From positions 1 through 64,000 of the forward strand of contig NZ_CAMEFG010000009.1 of the NCBI RefSeq assembly GCF_945915435.1: a DNA stretch of 64,000 bases, given 5' to 3'. The DNA comes from an uncultured Paracoccus sp. (lineage in GTDB: Bacteria > Pseudomonadota > Alphaproteobacteria > Rhodobacterales > Rhodobacteraceae). Positions 19,319 through 30,491 of this stretch are shown piece after piece. The notes under the pieces were generated by a model. The model was not told the origin of the DNA. It saw only the letters and a list, made by a program, of their open reading frames with translations, and made no database searches. The position numbers and the translations under genes were made by a program. Positions within the stretch are counted from its first letter, which is position 1, and the number at the start of each line of letters is the position of its first letter.

Positions 19319-19435
19319 CTTGCCGCCTGTCCGATACCAGCTTTTCTGACCGCGCGGGGTTGACCCGCCACGGCCCTTTGGCACATCTATAGCGGCAGTT
19401 TTTCCGGGGTTCATCCCCCAATAGCAAGGGCCACC

Positions 19436-20029
19436 ATGATCCTGCTGATCGACAACTATGACAGCTTCACCTGGAATCTGGTCCATTACATGGGCGAGGC
19501 AGGGGCAAGGGTCGAGGTGCGCCGCAACGACGCCCTGACCGTGGACGAGGCGCTGGCAAGCGGCGCCTCGGGCATCCTGATCTCACCCGGTCCATGCGCG
19601 CCGTCGCGGGCGGGCATCATCGTGCCGCTGATCCGCGCAGCCGCCGAACGGGGCTTGCCGCTCTTCGGCGTCTGCCTTGGCCATCAGGCCATCGGCGAGG
19701 CCTTCGGCGGCCATGTCATCCGCGCGGGCCGGGTCGTGCATGGCAAGGTCGATGAAATCGCCCATGACGGCAAGGGCGTGTTCGAGGGCCTGCCCTCGCC
19801 CTTCAAGGCGACGCGCTATCACTCGCTGACCGTGGACCCCGACAGCCTGCCCGAGGCGCTGGAGGTCACGGCGACCAGCCCCGACGGCACGATCATGGGC
19901 CTGCGCCACCGCAGCCTGCCGGTCGAGGGCGTGCAGTTCCACCCCGAATCCATCGCATCCGAACATGGCCACCAGATGATCCGAAACTTCCTGCGCCGCT
20001 GCATGAACCTGTCGGGCGAGGCCGCATGA
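19436..20029 (+). CDS. trpG: Anthranilate synthase component II
   Basis: [15 protein letters not shown]...[16 protein letters not shown]...GVQFHPESI. Confidence 0.97.
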   Translation: MILLIDNYDSFTWNLVHYMGEAGARVEVRRNDALTVDEALASGASGILISPGPCAPSRAGIIVPLIRAAAERGLPLFGVCLGHQAIGEAFGGHVIRAGRVVHGKVDEIAHDGKGVFEGLPSPFKATRYHSLTVDPDSLPEALEVTATSPDGTIMGLRHRSLPVEGVQFHPESIASEHGHQMIRNFLRRCMNLSGEAA

Positions 20030-21051
20030 GCGCGCCGGTGGACATTCGCCCGATCATCGGCCTGGCCGCGGAACGCTCGCTGACCGGGGACGAGGCCGAA
20101 GCCGCCTTCGCCGCCCTGTTCGAAGGCCGCGCGACCCCGGCCCAGATCGGCGGGCTGCTGATGGCGCTGCGCGTGCGCGGCGAAACGGTCGAGGAAATCA
20201 CCGCCGCCACCCGCGCCATGCGCGCGCGCATGAACCGCATCACCGCACCCGAGGGGGCGATGGATATCGTCGGCACCGGCGGCGACGGCAAGGGGACGCT
20301 GAACATCTCGACCGCCTCGGCGCTGGTCGTGGCGGGGGCGGGCGTGCCGGTCGCCAAGCATGGCAACCGCAACCTGTCGTCGAAATCGGGTTCTGCCGAC
20401 GCGCTGTCGCATCTGGGCATCGACATCATGTCCTCGCCCGAGGTGGCGCAGGCCACGCTGGACGCCACCGGCATCTGCTTCATGATGGCGCCCGTCCACC
20501 ACCCCGCGATGCGCCATGTCGGCCCCGCGCGGGCCGAGTTGGGAACCCGCACGCTGTTCAACCTGCTGGGACCGCTGACCAACCCCGCCGGGGTGCGGCA
20601 CCAGTTGACCGGGACCTTCGACCGCCGCTGGAACCGTCCGATGGCCGAAACTCTGCGCGATCTCGGCACCCTCTCTGCCTGGCTGGTCCACGGCGGCGAC
20701 GGCACGGATGAGCTGTCCATCGCCGGACCAAGCTGGGTCGCCGCGCTGAAGGATGGCGAGATCGCGGAATTCGAGGTCTCACCCGAGGATGCCGGCCTGC
20801 CCGTCCACCCGTTCGAGGCGATCATCGGCGGCGATCCCGCACGGAACGCTGCCGCCGCCCGTGCGCTGCTGGACGGCGAAAAGGGCGCCTATCGCGATGC
20901 GGTGCTGCTGAACTCGGCCGCCGCGCTGCTGATCGCGGGCCGCGCCACCGACCTGCGCGAGGGGGTCGAGATCGCGCGGCAATCCATCGATTCGGGCGCG
21001 GCCAAGGCCAAGCTGGCCGCGCTCGTGGGCCACTCCGGCGCCCCGGCATGA
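20026..21051 (+). CDS. trpD: Anthranilate phosphoribosyltransferase
   Basis: [48 protein letters not shown]. Confidence 0.97.
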   Translation: MSAPVDIRPIIGLAAERSLTGDEAEAAFAALFEGRATPAQIGGLLMALRVRGETVEEITAATRAMRARMNRITAPEGAMDIVGTGGDGKGTLNISTASALVVAGAGVPVAKHGNRNLSSKSGSADALSHLGIDIMSSPEVAQATLDATGICFMMAPVHHPAMRHVGPARAELGTRTLFNLLGPLTNPAGVRHQLTGTFDRRWNRPMAETLRDLGTLSAWLVHGGDGTDELSIAGPSWVAALKDGEIAEFEVSPEDAGLPVHPFEAIIGGDPARNAAAARALLDGEKGAYRDAVLLNSAAALLIAGRATDLREGVEIARQSIDSGAAKAKLAALVGHSGAPA

Positions 21052-21704
21052 CCCCGCCCGAGGCATGGGCCGACCTGCCCTTCTTCGCCCGCGACTGGCC
21101 CGCGATCCGCGACCGTTTGAGCGGCGACTGGTTGCCCGGTCCCGCGCGCCTCTTCGCCGCGCTGGACCTGACCCCGCCCGAGAAGGTCCGCGTCGTCCTG
21201 CTGGGGCAAGACCCCTATCCCACCCCCGGACATGCGAACGGGCTGGCGTTTTCGGTTTCCGAAACGACGCCCCTGCCCCGGTCCCTGCGCAATATCTACA
21301 AGGAAATGCAGGACGACATCGGCGCTTCCCCCGCCAGCGGCGATCTTGCTCATTGGGCGCGTCAGGGGGTGCTGCTGCTGAATACCTCGCTGTCGGTTCC
21401 GCCCGGTCAGGCAGGTGCGCACGCGAAATGGGGCTGGGGCAGGCTTGCGCGCGAGGCCGTCACGCGCGCGCAGGAACTTCGTCCGCTTGCCTTCCTGCTT
21501 TGGGGGGCACATGCGCAAAAGGCCCTTGCCGGGCTGCCGCGACCGCAGGATCTGGTGATCGAAAGCGCGCATCCCTCGCCCCTTTCCGCGCGGCGGGGCT
21601 TCTTCGGGTCGCGCCCCTTCAGCCGGATCAACGACTGGCTGGCCGCGCGGGGCGAGGCACCGATAGACTGGGCGGGGCTTTCCCGCCGCGATTTGCAGGG
21701 TTAG
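21048..21704 (+). CDS. ung: Uracil-DNA glycosylase, family 1-like
   Basis: [22 protein letters not shown] ... LLWGAHAQ ... [24 protein letters not shown]. Confidence 0.92.
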   Translation: MTPPEAWADLPFFARDWPAIRDRLSGDWLPGPARLFAALDLTPPEKVRVVLLGQDPYPTPGHANGLAFSVSETTPLPRSLRNIYKEMQDDIGASPASGDLAHWARQGVLLLNTSLSVPPGQAGAHAKWGWGRLAREAVTRAQELRPLAFLLWGAHAQKALAGLPRPQDLVIESAHPSPLSARRGFFGSRPFSRINDWLAARGEAPIDWAGLSRRDLQG

Positions 21705-21712
21705 GTTGAGAC

Positions 21713-22504
21713 ATGGATATTCTGGACCGCATCAAGGCCTACAAGCTGGAAGAGATCGCCGCCGCCAAGGCCGCCCGCCCTCTGTCGGGCGTCGAGGATC
21801 TCGCCCGCGCCGCCGACGCCCCGCGCGGCTTTGCCCGCGCGCTACGCGACAAGGCCGCCACCGGCCACGCGCTGATCGCCGAGATCAAGAAGGCCAGCCC
21901 CTCGAAAGGGCTGATCCGCCCCGATTTCGACCCGCCCGCGCTGGCCCGCGCCTATCAGGCGGGGGGCGCGGCCTGCCTGTCCGTGCTGACCGACGCGCCC
22001 AGCTTTCAGGGCGCGCCCGAGTTCCTGACCGCCGCCCGCTCCGCCTGCGAGTTGCCCGCGCTGCGCAAGGATTTCCTCTATGACCCCTATCAGGTGGCCG
22101 AAGCCCGCGCATGGGGCGCCGATTGCATCCTGATTATCATGGCCTCGGTCGACGACACGCTGGCGGCGGAGCTTGAAGACGCCGCCTTCCACTGGGGCAT
22201 GGACGCGCTGATCGAGGTTCACGACCGCGCCGAGCTGGACCGCGCGCTGCGGCTGAAATCGCCGCTGATCGGGGTGAACAACCGCAACCTGCGCACATTC
22301 GAGGTCAGCCTGGACGTGACGCTGGACCTTGCGCCCCATGTGCCCCCGGACCGCGATCTGGTCTGCGAAAGCGGCCTTTTCGCCCCCGCCGATCTGGACC
22401 GGATGGCTGGGGCCGGGATCAACCGCTTCCTGATCGGCGAAAGCCTGATGCGGCAGGCCGACGTGACCGCCGCCACCCGCGAGATCCTGGGACTGGCGGC
22501 ATGA
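21713..22504 (+). CDS. trpC: Indole-3-glycerol phosphate synthase
   Basis: [41 protein letters not shown]...[13 protein letters not shown]. Confidence 0.97.
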   Translation: MDILDRIKAYKLEEIAAAKAARPLSGVEDLARAADAPRGFARALRDKAATGHALIAEIKKASPSKGLIRPDFDPPALARAYQAGGAACLSVLTDAPSFQGAPEFLTAARSACELPALRKDFLYDPYQVAEARAWGADCILIIMASVDDTLAAELEDAAFHWGMDALIEVHDRAELDRALRLKSPLIGVNNRNLRTFEVSLDVTLDLAPHVPPDRDLVCESGLFAPADLDRMAGAGINRFLIGESLMRQADVTAATREILGLAA

Positions 22505-22974
22505 GCCTGACACATTTCGACAATCGCGGGCAGGCCCATATGGTCGATGTATCCGGCAAGGCGGAAACCGCGCGCATGGCCGTGGCCGAGGGGGTCGTGA
22601 TCATGGCGCCCGAAACGCTGGCGCTGGCGCAGGGCGGCGCGGCCAAGGGCGACGTCATGGGCGTGGCGCGGCTGGCCGGGATCATGGGGGCCAAGCGCAC
22701 CGCCGACCTGATCCCGCTGTGTCACCCACTACCGCTGAGCAAGGTCGCCATCGAACTGACCCCCGACCCCGCCCTGCCCGGTATCCGCGTGACCGCCACC
22801 GCCGCCACCACCGGCCGCACCGGCGTCGAGATGGAGGCGCTGACCGCCGTTTCCACCGCCTGCCTGACCATCTACGACATGCTCAAGGCCGCGCAAAAGG
22901 ACATGCGGATCGAAGGCATCCGCCTGCTGTCGAAAACCGGCGGAAAATCCGGCGATTTCAAGGTGGAAGCATGA
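22501..22974 (+). CDS. moaC: Cyclic pyranopterin monophosphate synthase
   Basis: [29 protein letters not shown]...[13 protein letters not shown]...[12 protein letters not shown]. Confidence 0.97.
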   Translation: MSLTHFDNRGQAHMVDVSGKAETARMAVAEGVVIMAPETLALAQGGAAKGDVMGVARLAGIMGAKRTADLIPLCHPLPLSKVAIELTPDPALPGIRVTATAATTGRTGVEMEALTAVSTACLTIYDMLKAAQKDMRIEGIRLLSKTGGKSGDFKVEA

Positions 22975-24143
22975 TCACCACGGACAAGGCCCTTGCGCTG
23001 GTCCTCGACCTCGCCCCCCCGCCCGAGGGCGAAGAGATCGCCATCGCCGACGCGCTGGACCGGGTGCTGCTGGCCCCGGCGGTCGCGGCGCTGACGCAAC
23101 CGCCTTTTGATGCGTCGGCGATGGACGGCTACGCGCTGCGCGGCGCCGACCTGCCGGGTCCGGTGCAGGTCATCGGCACGTCGTCCGCGGGCCACCCGTG
23201 GCAGGGCGAGGCCCGGCCCGGAACCGCCGTGCGCATCTTCACCGGCGCCCCGGTCCCGCAAGGCTACGACCGCGTGGTGATGCAGGAAAACGTCCGGCGC
23301 GAGGGCGACCGGATCACGGTTTCCGGGGGCAGCGACAACCCGAACATCCGCCCGCAAGGCAGTGATTTCGCCCAAGGTTACGGCTTCCATCCCCATCGCC
23401 CCCTGCGCGCGGGCGATATCTGCCTGCTGGCCGCGATGAACGTGCCCAGGGTTCAGGTCGCGCGACGTCCCCGCGTCGCGATCATGCCCGGCGGGGATGA
23501 ACTGGTGCGCCCCGGCGAAACGCCCGGTCCGGGGCAGATCATCTGCTCGAACGACCTTGCCATCGCCGCCATCGCGCGCAAGGCCGGGGCCGAGGTCACG
23601 CTGCTGCCCATCGCCCGCGACACCGAGGAAAGCGTCACCCAGGGCTTTCACATGGCCCGCGACGCCGACCTGATCGTGACCATCGGCGGGGCCTCGGTCG
23701 GCGATCACGATTTCGTCGGCAAGGTCGCCGCCGACCTTGGGATGGAGCGTGCCTTCTACAAGCTGGCGATGCGTCCCGGCAAGCCGCTGATGGCGGGCCG
23801 GATGGGCCGCCGCGCCATGCTTGGCCTGCCGGGAAATCCCGTTTCGGCAATCGTTTGCGCGACGATCTTCATGCGGCCCCTGATCTATCGCATGCAGGGC
23901 GTTGATATCGGAACGGAACTGCATCGCGCGCGCCTTGCCGCCCCCCTGCGGCCCGAGGGCGACCGGCAGCACTACCTGCGCGCCCGGCTGGTGCAGGGCG
24001 ACGACCTGCCCCAGCTTCACCCCTTCACCGATCAGGGTTCGTCGCAGTTGAAAATCCTGTCGCAAGCGGATGCGCTGATGGTGCGCCCCGCGCATGATCC
24101 GGCGCGCGAGCCGGGCGAAATCGTCGAATATCTGGCTTTGTGA
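22971..24143 (+). CDS. moeA: Molybdopterin molybdenumtransferase
   Basis: [17 protein letters not shown]...[24 protein letters not shown]...[14 protein letters not shown] at 22971 overlaps the moaC stop. Confidence 0.95.
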   Translation: MITTDKALALVLDLAPPPEGEEIAIADALDRVLLAPAVAALTQPPFDASAMDGYALRGADLPGPVQVIGTSSAGHPWQGEARPGTAVRIFTGAPVPQGYDRVVMQENVRREGDRITVSGGSDNPNIRPQGSDFAQGYGFHPHRPLRAGDICLLAAMNVPRVQVARRPRVAIMPGGDELVRPGETPGPGQIICSNDLAIAAIARKAGAEVTLLPIARDTEESVTQGFHMARDADLIVTIGGASVGDHDFVGKVAADLGMERAFYKLAMRPGKPLMAGRMGRRAMLGLPGNPVSAIVCATIFMRPLIYRMQGVDIGTELHRARLAAPLRPEGDRQHYLRARLVQGDDLPQLHPFTDQGSSQLKILSQADALMVRPAHDPAREPGEIVEYLAL

Positions 24144-24194
24144 CAAAAAATTCCCTGTTGTTAACCATTTGTTCAGAGGAATCTGCTCTGTTCG

Positions 24195-24234
24195 TTGACG
24201 GATGGGGTGAACGCCTCTAGAACATAAGTCGAAC
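24195..24234 (+). promoter_or_regulatory. lexA promoter with overlapping tandem LexA (SOS) boxes
   Basis: GAAC-GCCTCTA-GAAC-ATAAGTC-GAAC at 24209-24234 (two overlapping GAAC-N7-GAAC boxes); candidate -35 TTGACG (24195-24200) and -10 TAGAAC (24218-24223) with 17-bp spacing. Confidence 0.85.
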
Positions 24235-24266
24235 AGATTTGATCGGGCGGGTTTAGGGAACAGAAC

Positions 24267-24968
24267 ATGCTTACGAAAAAGCAGATCCAGTTGCTGGAGT
24301 TCATCCAGTCACGCATGGCGCGGGATGGCGTCCCGCCGTCTTTCGACGAAATGAAGGATGCGCTGGATTTGCGGTCGAAATCGGGGATCCACCGCCTTGT
24401 CACCGCGCTTGAGGAAAGGGGCTTCATCCGCCGCCTGCCGCATCGCGCGCGCGCGCTGGAAATTCTGCGCCTGCCCGATGCGCTGAACAAGGGCGGCGAT
24501 TTCACCCCGCGCGTGATCGAAGGCGATAAGCCCGCCAGCCCGCCTCCGCCACCGCGCGGGGCGATGCCGGTGACCAGCGGCTCGGCGGTCGAACTGCCCG
24601 TGATGGGCCGTATCGCGGCAGGCGTCCCGATCGAGGCCATCTCGGAAGTCTCGCACCATATCGCGGTGCCGGGCGACATGATCAGCAGCCGCGCGCATCA
24701 CTACGCGCTCGAGGTGCGCGGGGATTCCATGATCAACGCAGGGATCAACGACGGTGACGTGGTCATCATCCGCGAACAGGATTCGGCCGACAATGGCGAT
24801 ATCGTCGTCGCCCTGGTCGAAGGGCACGAGGCAACGCTCAAGCGCTACCGCCGCCGCGGCGGACTGATCGCCCTGGAGGCTGCCAACCCCGCCTATGAAA
24901 CAAGGCTGCTGCCCGAAAACCTGGTTCATGTGCAGGGCCGCCTGGTCGGGTTGATCCGCAGCTACTGA
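24267..24968 (+). CDS. lexA: SOS repressor LexA
   Basis: [54 protein letters not shown]; Ala-Gly cleavage site AAGVP; RGDSM; Lys in TLKRY. Confidence 0.97.
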   Translation: MLTKKQIQLLEFIQSRMARDGVPPSFDEMKDALDLRSKSGIHRLVTALEERGFIRRLPHRARALEILRLPDALNKGGDFTPRVIEGDKPASPPPPPRGAMPVTSGSAVELPVMGRIAAGVPIEAISEVSHHIAVPGDMISSRAHHYALEVRGDSMINAGINDGDVVIIREQDSADNGDIVVALVEGHEATLKRYRRRGGLIALEAANPAYETRLLPENLVHVQGRLVGLIRSY

Positions 24969-25088
24969 CCTTGCGAATGCCGGCCCGGCAAAAGGGATCA
25001 CAAATGACGCATCCCATCCGGCCCGTCATTGCGGGACGCGGTGCGCTGCTGTAACGATAGACGCGAATTCGCAGCCAAGGGAAATGCC

Positions 25089-26237
25089 ATGCGGGCCAGG
25101 ATATTCAGCCTTTTCGCCCTTTTGTCCGCCTTCGCCCTGCCCGCCGGGGCCTTCGACACCAATGCCCGCGCGGCGTGGGTCTATGACATGGCGACCGGCA
25201 CCGTTCTGATGGAAAAGAACTCGGACCAGGCCCTGCCGCCCGCATCGATGTCCAAGCTGATGACGCTTTACATGCTGTTCGAGGCGCTTGAGGAAGGCCG
25301 CGTCCAGATGGATACCCGCTTCCCGGTATCGACCAAGGCGCGCCAGATGCAAGGCTCGACGATGTTTCTCAACGAAAACGACAGGCCCACGGTCGAGGAA
25401 CTGATCAAGGGCATCGTCGTGCTGTCGGGCAATGACGCCTGCGTCGTCGTCGCCGAAGGCCTTTCGGGAACCGAGGAAGCCTTTGCCCGCCAGATGACGG
25501 AACGTGGCCGGACCATTGGCCTGACGCAATCGACCTTCATGAATGCATCGGGCTGGCCCGCGCCCGGCCATGTGATGTCCGCGCGCGACCTCGGCATCCT
25601 CTCGCTCCGGCTGATCGAGGATTTCCCCGATCTTTATCCCTATTTCGCGATGAAGGAATTTCCCTTCGACAACCGCGCGCCCGCAAACCGCTTCAACCGC
25701 AACCCGCTGCTCAACCTGGGGATCGGGGCGGACGGTCTCAAGACCGGCCATACACGTGAGGCGGGCTACGGCCTTGCCGCCTCGGCCACACAGGGCGACC
25801 GCAGGATCGTCTTTGTCGTGAACGGCCTTGCGGATGAACGCTCGCGGGCCGAGGAATCCGAACGGATCGTCAACTGGGCATTCCGCCAATTCACCATGCG
25901 CACGGTCATTCCCCAGGGCGAAATCGTGACCGAGGCTCCCGTCTGGCTTGGCAATCGCAGCAAGGTGGGCCTGACCACCGAAGAAGGCGTTCGCGTCCTG
26001 ATCCCCGCAGGCGCACAAAGCGGGGTCACGGCAGAGGCCGTTTACCACGGCCCGCTGGATGCCCCCCTGGCGGCTGGCACCCGTGTCGGCGATCTTGTCG
26101 TCAAGGTTCCGGGCGCGGGCGAATCGCGTGTGCCGCTGATCGTATCCTCGGATGTGGAAGCTGCGGGGGTCGTCGGCCGGATGCAGGGTGCGGCCATGCG
26201 CCTTGGCAACCGCGCCGTCGGCGCGATCATGAACTGA
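25089..26237 (+). CDS. D-alanyl-D-alanine carboxypeptidase, PBP5/6-type
   Basis: ALPPASMSKLMTLYMLFEAL (SxxK), SGND (SxN), KTGHTREAGYGLAASA (KTG); signal peptide. Confidence 0.95.
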   Translation: MRARIFSLFALLSAFALPAGAFDTNARAAWVYDMATGTVLMEKNSDQALPPASMSKLMTLYMLFEALEEGRVQMDTRFPVSTKARQMQGSTMFLNENDRPTVEELIKGIVVLSGNDACVVVAEGLSGTEEAFARQMTERGRTIGLTQSTFMNASGWPAPGHVMSARDLGILSLRLIEDFPDLYPYFAMKEFPFDNRAPANRFNRNPLLNLGIGADGLKTGHTREAGYGLAASATQGDRRIVFVVNGLADERSRAEESERIVNWAFRQFTMRTVIPQGEIVTEAPVWLGNRSKVGLTTEEGVRVLIPAGAQSGVTAEAVYHGPLDAPLAAGTRVGDLVVKVPGAGESRVPLIVSSDVEAAGVVGRMQGAAMRLGNRAVGAIMN

Positions 26238-26249
26238 GCCGGCCTTTCC

Positions 26250-26849
26250 ATGTTCATCAGCTTCGAAGGCATCGACGGATCAGGCAAATCGGTCCAGGCC
26301 AGGCGGCTTGCGGCCCATCTGCGCGACGCGGGAAAGAATGTAACCTTGACGCGCGAACCCGGCGGCAGTCCGGGCGCCGAGGAAATCCGCAAGCTGCTGG
26401 TCGAGGGCGAACCCGACCGCTGGTCGCCCGAAACCGAACTGCTGCTGTTCACCGCCGCGCGGCGGGATCATGTCGAACGACTGATTCGCCCCGCCCTGAA
26501 GGCCGGACGAACGGTTATCTCCGACCGTTTCGCGGATTCGACCCGCATCTACCAAGGTGCGACGCGGGGCGATCTGCGGCAGACCGTCGACCAGCTTCAC
26601 CAGTTGATGATCGGGATCGAACCCGACCTGACCCTTGTCATCGACCTGCCCGCCGAACTCGCCCTTGCGCGCGGAACCGCACGCGGCGGCGCCGAGGTTC
26701 GGTTCGAGGATATGGGCCTGCCCTTCCAGGAAAAACTGCGCGCCGGATTTCGCGAACTGGCCGAAAGCACCCCTGAACGGGTGCGCCTGATCGACGGCAC
26801 CGGCAGCGTCGAAGAGGTCTCGGCCCGCGTTCTGGCCGCTTTGCCATGA
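26250..26849 (+). CDS. tmk: Thymidylate kinase
   Basis: FISFEGIDGSGKSVQARRLA...TREPGGSPGAEEIR...DRFADSTRIYQG. Confidence 0.96.
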   Translation: MFISFEGIDGSGKSVQARRLAAHLRDAGKNVTLTREPGGSPGAEEIRKLLVEGEPDRWSPETELLLFTAARRDHVERLIRPALKAGRTVISDRFADSTRIYQGATRGDLRQTVDQLHQLMIGIEPDLTLVIDLPAELALARGTARGGAEVRFEDMGLPFQEKLRAGFRELAESTPERVRLIDGTGSVEEVSARVLAALP

Positions 26850-27931
26850 ACACGGATCAGCCCGCATTCGAAACCGACCAGGTGCCGGGCGCACCGCACC
26901 CCCGTCATGCCGAGCGCACCATCGGCCACGGCGCGGCGATTCAGGACTTCATGGATACGGCGCGGCGCGAACGTCTGCATCATGGCTGGCTGATCACGGG
27001 TCCACGCGGCACCGGCAAGGCCACGCTGGCATGGACGCTGACGCGCTGGCTTCTGGCCGGACAGCCCGACAGGTTGCAAATCCCCCCGGACGATCCGCTC
27101 TCGCGCCGCATCGCCGCCCTGGCCGAGCCGCGCCTGCAATTGGTTCGCCGGTCGGTCGACGACAAGACGGGCCGCCCCCGCTCGGAACTGACCGTGGACG
27201 AGGTGCGCAAACTGCTGAGCTTTTTCCACCTCAGCGCTACGGATGGCGGCATGCGGGTCGCCATCATCGATTCCGCCGATGAAATGAACACCTCCGCGGC
27301 CAATGCCCTGCTGAAGCTGCTGGAGGAACCGCCCGAGAACGCCATCATATTCCTGATCTCGCATCAACCCGCGCAACTGCTGCCCACGATCCGGTCTCGT
27401 TGCCGCCTGTTGCGGCTTGGCCCCGTGTCAGGCCGCGACATGGACGAAATTCTGCACCGTTTCGGCGTCGAGGATGGCCGGGACAGGCTTGCCGCGCTCT
27501 CTGGCGGTTCGGTTGGCGAGGCACTGCGCCTTGTCGGCCAGGACGGGCTGGCGATCTATCAGCAGATCGTCGACCTTTTCGCCACGCTGCCCCGTCTTGA
27601 CCGCCAGGCGGCGGCGCGGCTTGCCGACCTGGCGGGTACCCGCCCCGGTCCCGAGGGCGACCCCTTCGATCTTGTCGTGACATTGCTCGACCGCTTTTTA
27701 TCGCGCGCCGCAAGGGCCGGGCTGCTCGGCCCGCCCCTGCCCGAGGCCGCTGCTGGCGAGGCCGAACTGTTCACCCGCATCGCCCCCGACGACCGCGTGG
27801 CGCGTGACTGGGCCGCCGCCCAGGCACAGCTTTCGGCACGGGCACGGGCCGGGCGGGCCGTCAACCTTGACCCTTCCGCACTGGTGTTGGATATGCTGAT
27901 CGGGCTGGCGCAACGCAAACCCTCCAGTTGA
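26846..27931 (+). CDS. holB: DNA polymerase III subunit delta'
   Basis: GWLITGPRGTGKATLAWTLTRWLL...NALLKLLEEPPENAIIFLISHQPAQLLPTIRSRCRLL. Confidence 0.93.
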   Translation: MNTDQPAFETDQVPGAPHPRHAERTIGHGAAIQDFMDTARRERLHHGWLITGPRGTGKATLAWTLTRWLLAGQPDRLQIPPDDPLSRRIAALAEPRLQLVRRSVDDKTGRPRSELTVDEVRKLLSFFHLSATDGGMRVAIIDSADEMNTSAANALLKLLEEPPENAIIFLISHQPAQLLPTIRSRCRLLRLGPVSGRDMDEILHRFGVEDGRDRLAALSGGSVGEALRLVGQDGLAIYQQIVDLFATLPRLDRQAAARLADLAGTRPGPEGDPFDLVVTLLDRFLSRAARAGLLGPPLPEAAAGEAELFTRIAPDDRVARDWAAAQAQLSARARAGRAVNLDPSALVLDMLIGLAQRKPSS

Positions 27932-27945
27932 CCGGACCCCTGCCG

Positions 27946-28746
27946 ATGACCGAAAATTCCCTTGTGCCCGAGCTGGTCGACAGCCACTGCCACCTCGACT
28001 TTCCCGATTTCGACGGGCAACTGACCGCGCTGATCGACCGTGCCCGGACCGCCGGGGTCAAGCGCATGGTCACCATCTGCACGCGCCTGAAGAACGAACC
28101 GCAGGTTCGCGCGCTGGCCGAGGCGCATGACGGGCTGTTCTATGCCGCGGGCACCCATCCCATGTATGCCGCCGACGAACCCCTGGTCGCGGTCGAGGAA
28201 CTGGTCGCCCTGGCGTCCCATCCCAAATTCGTCGGCATAGGCGAGACTGGGCTGGACTATCATTATACCGCCGACAGCGCCGCGCAGCAGCAGGAAAGCC
28301 TGCGTGTGCATATCGAGGCCGCGCGTCGCACCGCCCTGCCACTGATCATCCACGCCCGCGACGCGGATGAGGACATGGCCCGCATCCTGACCGAAGAGTA
28401 TCGCGCGGGCGCCTACGCCTGCGTGCTGCATTGTTTCACCAGCGGGGCGGAACTGGCGCGGCAGGCGCTGGACCTGGGCTTTTATATCTCGATGTCGGGG
28501 ATCGCCGCCTTCCCCCGCTCGACCCAGTTGCGCGAGATATTCGCCGAAGTCCCGCTGGAGCGGGTGCTGGTCGAAACCGATGCGCCCTATCTGGCCCCCC
28601 CGCCCCATCGCGGCAAGCGCAACGAACCTGCCTTCGTCGCCCATACCGCCCGCGCGGGGGCCGAGGTTTTCGGGCTGTCCCCCGCCGAATTCGCGGCTGC
28701 GACCACAGCCAATTTCGACAGGCTTTTCAGCAAGGCAAGCCCATGA
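27946..28746 (+). CDS. TatD family metal-dependent hydrolase
   Basis: LVDSHCHLDFPDFDG...GIGETGLDYHY...LVETDAPYLAPPPHRGKRNEP. Confidence 0.95.
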   Translation: MTENSLVPELVDSHCHLDFPDFDGQLTALIDRARTAGVKRMVTICTRLKNEPQVRALAEAHDGLFYAAGTHPMYAADEPLVAVEELVALASHPKFVGIGETGLDYHYTADSAAQQQESLRVHIEAARRTALPLIIHARDADEDMARILTEEYRAGAYACVLHCFTSGAELARQALDLGFYISMSGIAAFPRSTQLREIFAEVPLERVLVETDAPYLAPPPHRGKRNEPAFVAHTARAGAEVFGLSPAEFAAATTANFDRLFSKASP

Positions 28747-29543
28747 TCCGTGCGACGGTCCTGGGCTGCGGGTCGTCCGGCGGCATTCCCCGCCTTGGCA
28801 ACCGCTGGGGCGATTGCGATCCGTCGAACCCGCGCAACCGCCGCCGCCGCTGCTCGCTTCTGGTCGAGCGGGTCGGGGCGCAAGGCGTCACCCGCGTTCT
28901 GATCGATACGGGTCCCGATCTGGTCCCGCAACTGCTGGATGCCGATATCGCCGAACTTGACGCCGTGGTCTACACCCATGCGCATGCCGACCACATCCAC
29001 GGCATCGACGACCTGCGCCAGATCGCCTTCAACATGCGGCGCATGATCCCGCTGTGGGCCGACGCCTTGACCGAACAGGCGCTGCAGGCGCGATTTTCCT
29101 ATATCTTCGCCACGCCCCCCGGTTCGACCTATCCGCCGATCGCGCAGTTGAACCGGATCGAGGGCGATGTGCTGATCGACGGTGAAGGCGGCCCGATCCG
29201 CCTCACCCCCTTCGAGGTCGATCACGGCGACATCATGGCGCTCGGCTTTCGGATTTCGGGCAGCGGTCCCGCGCTGGTCTATCTGCCCGATGTGCGCCGC
29301 ATTCCCGACGCGTCCTGGCCCGCGATCATGGATTGCGATACCTTCATCTGCGATGCGCTGCGCCGGACGCCCCATCCCAGCCATGCTCATCTTGAACTGA
29401 CGCTGGAATGGATCGCACGATCGCGGGCGCGGCGTGGCATCATCACGAACATGCATCTGGACATGGATTACGACGCCGTGATGCGCGACACCCCGCATAA
29501 TGTCGTGCCGGCCCATGACGGGCTGGTTCTGGAAATCGGATGA
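28743..29543 (+). CDS. MBL-fold metallohydrolase, PhnP-like
   Basis: VLGCGSSGGIPRLGNRWGDCDPSNPRNRRRRCSLL...VYTHAHADHIHGIDDLR. Confidence 0.93.
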   Translation: MIRATVLGCGSSGGIPRLGNRWGDCDPSNPRNRRRRCSLLVERVGAQGVTRVLIDTGPDLVPQLLDADIAELDAVVYTHAHADHIHGIDDLRQIAFNMRRMIPLWADALTEQALQARFSYIFATPPGSTYPPIAQLNRIEGDVLIDGEGGPIRLTPFEVDHGDIMALGFRISGSGPALVYLPDVRRIPDASWPAIMDCDTFICDALRRTPHPSHAHLELTLEWIARSRARRGIITNMHLDMDYDAVMRDTPHNVVPAHDGLVLEIG

Positions 29544-30484
29544 CGGTTCTATTCGACGTCATCCTGCCGGTCTTCCTGATCATCGGCTTCGGTTATCTTG
29601 CCGCATGGAAAAGGATTTTCTCCGACAATGCGGTCGAGGGGGTGATGACCTACGCCCAGAGCTTCGCCGTCCCCACCCTGCTTTTCGTGTCGATTGCGCG
29701 GCTGGACCTGGCGGAAAGCTTCAACCCCCTGATGTGGCTGGCCTTCTACAGCGGCGCCTTCCTGTCGTGGTTCATCGGTTGGGGCGTATCGTTGCGCTTT
29801 CTTCGGCGCAGCCCGGAAGAGGCGGTCGCCATCGGCTTCGTCTGCCTCTTTTCCAACTCGGTCCTGCTGGGCCTTCCGATCATGGAGCGCGCCTATGGAC
29901 CCGAATCGATAGCGGGCAACTTCGCCATCATCGCGATCCATTCGCCGCTGCTTTACACATTCGGCATCACGGTGATGGAGTTCACGCGGGCGCGCGGGCA
30001 GGGGCTGCCGATCGGTCGCGTCGCCTTGCGCGCCCTGTCGGGGGTGCTCCATACGCCGCTGGTCATCGGCATCTGCTGTGGGCTGGCGGTAAACCTGCTG
30101 ATGCAGGCGGGGCTGGCCCTGCCCGGCGGTTTCTGGTCCGCTGCCGGAATGATGGCGGCCTCGGCACTGCCGGCGGCATTGTTCGGCCTTGGCGGCATCC
30201 TTTACCGCTACAGGCCCGAGGGCGACGCGACGGCCATTGCGCTTTGCTGCCTTTGTTCGCTGGTGATCCACCCGGTGGTGGTCTGGCTTCTGACGATAAT
30301 CTTCGGCCTGCCGGTGCCTTCGATACGCTCGGCCGTGATCACGGCCAGCATGGCGCCGGGAGTGAATGCCTATCTTTTCGCCTCGATGTATGGCGTGGCG
30401 CGGCGCGTGGCAGCCTCGACCGTCCTGGTCGCAACGGCGCTGTCGATCCTGTCGGTGTGGTTCTGGATCTCGGTCCTGCCCTGA
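29540..30484 (+). CDS. AEC family transporter
   Basis: About ten hydrophobic segments; FDVILPVFLIIGFGYLAAWKRIFSD, typical auxin-efflux-carrier layout. Confidence 0.88.
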   Translation: MTVLFDVILPVFLIIGFGYLAAWKRIFSDNAVEGVMTYAQSFAVPTLLFVSIARLDLAESFNPLMWLAFYSGAFLSWFIGWGVSLRFLRRSPEEAVAIGFVCLFSNSVLLGLPIMERAYGPESIAGNFAIIAIHSPLLYTFGITVMEFTRARGQGLPIGRVALRALSGVLHTPLVIGICCGLAVNLLMQAGLALPGGFWSAAGMMAASALPAALFGLGGILYRYRPEGDATAIALCCLCSLVIHPVVVWLLTIIFGLPVPSIRSAVITASMAPGVNAYLFASMYGVARRVAASTVLVATALSILSVWFWISVLP

Positions 30485-30491
30485 GGGGCGC

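Noticed and set aside
25003-25030. AATGACG...CGTCATT inverted repeat between lexA and the carboxypeptidase gene as a terminator
   Set aside because: 7-bp arms with a 14-nt loop and no U-tract; too weak to call
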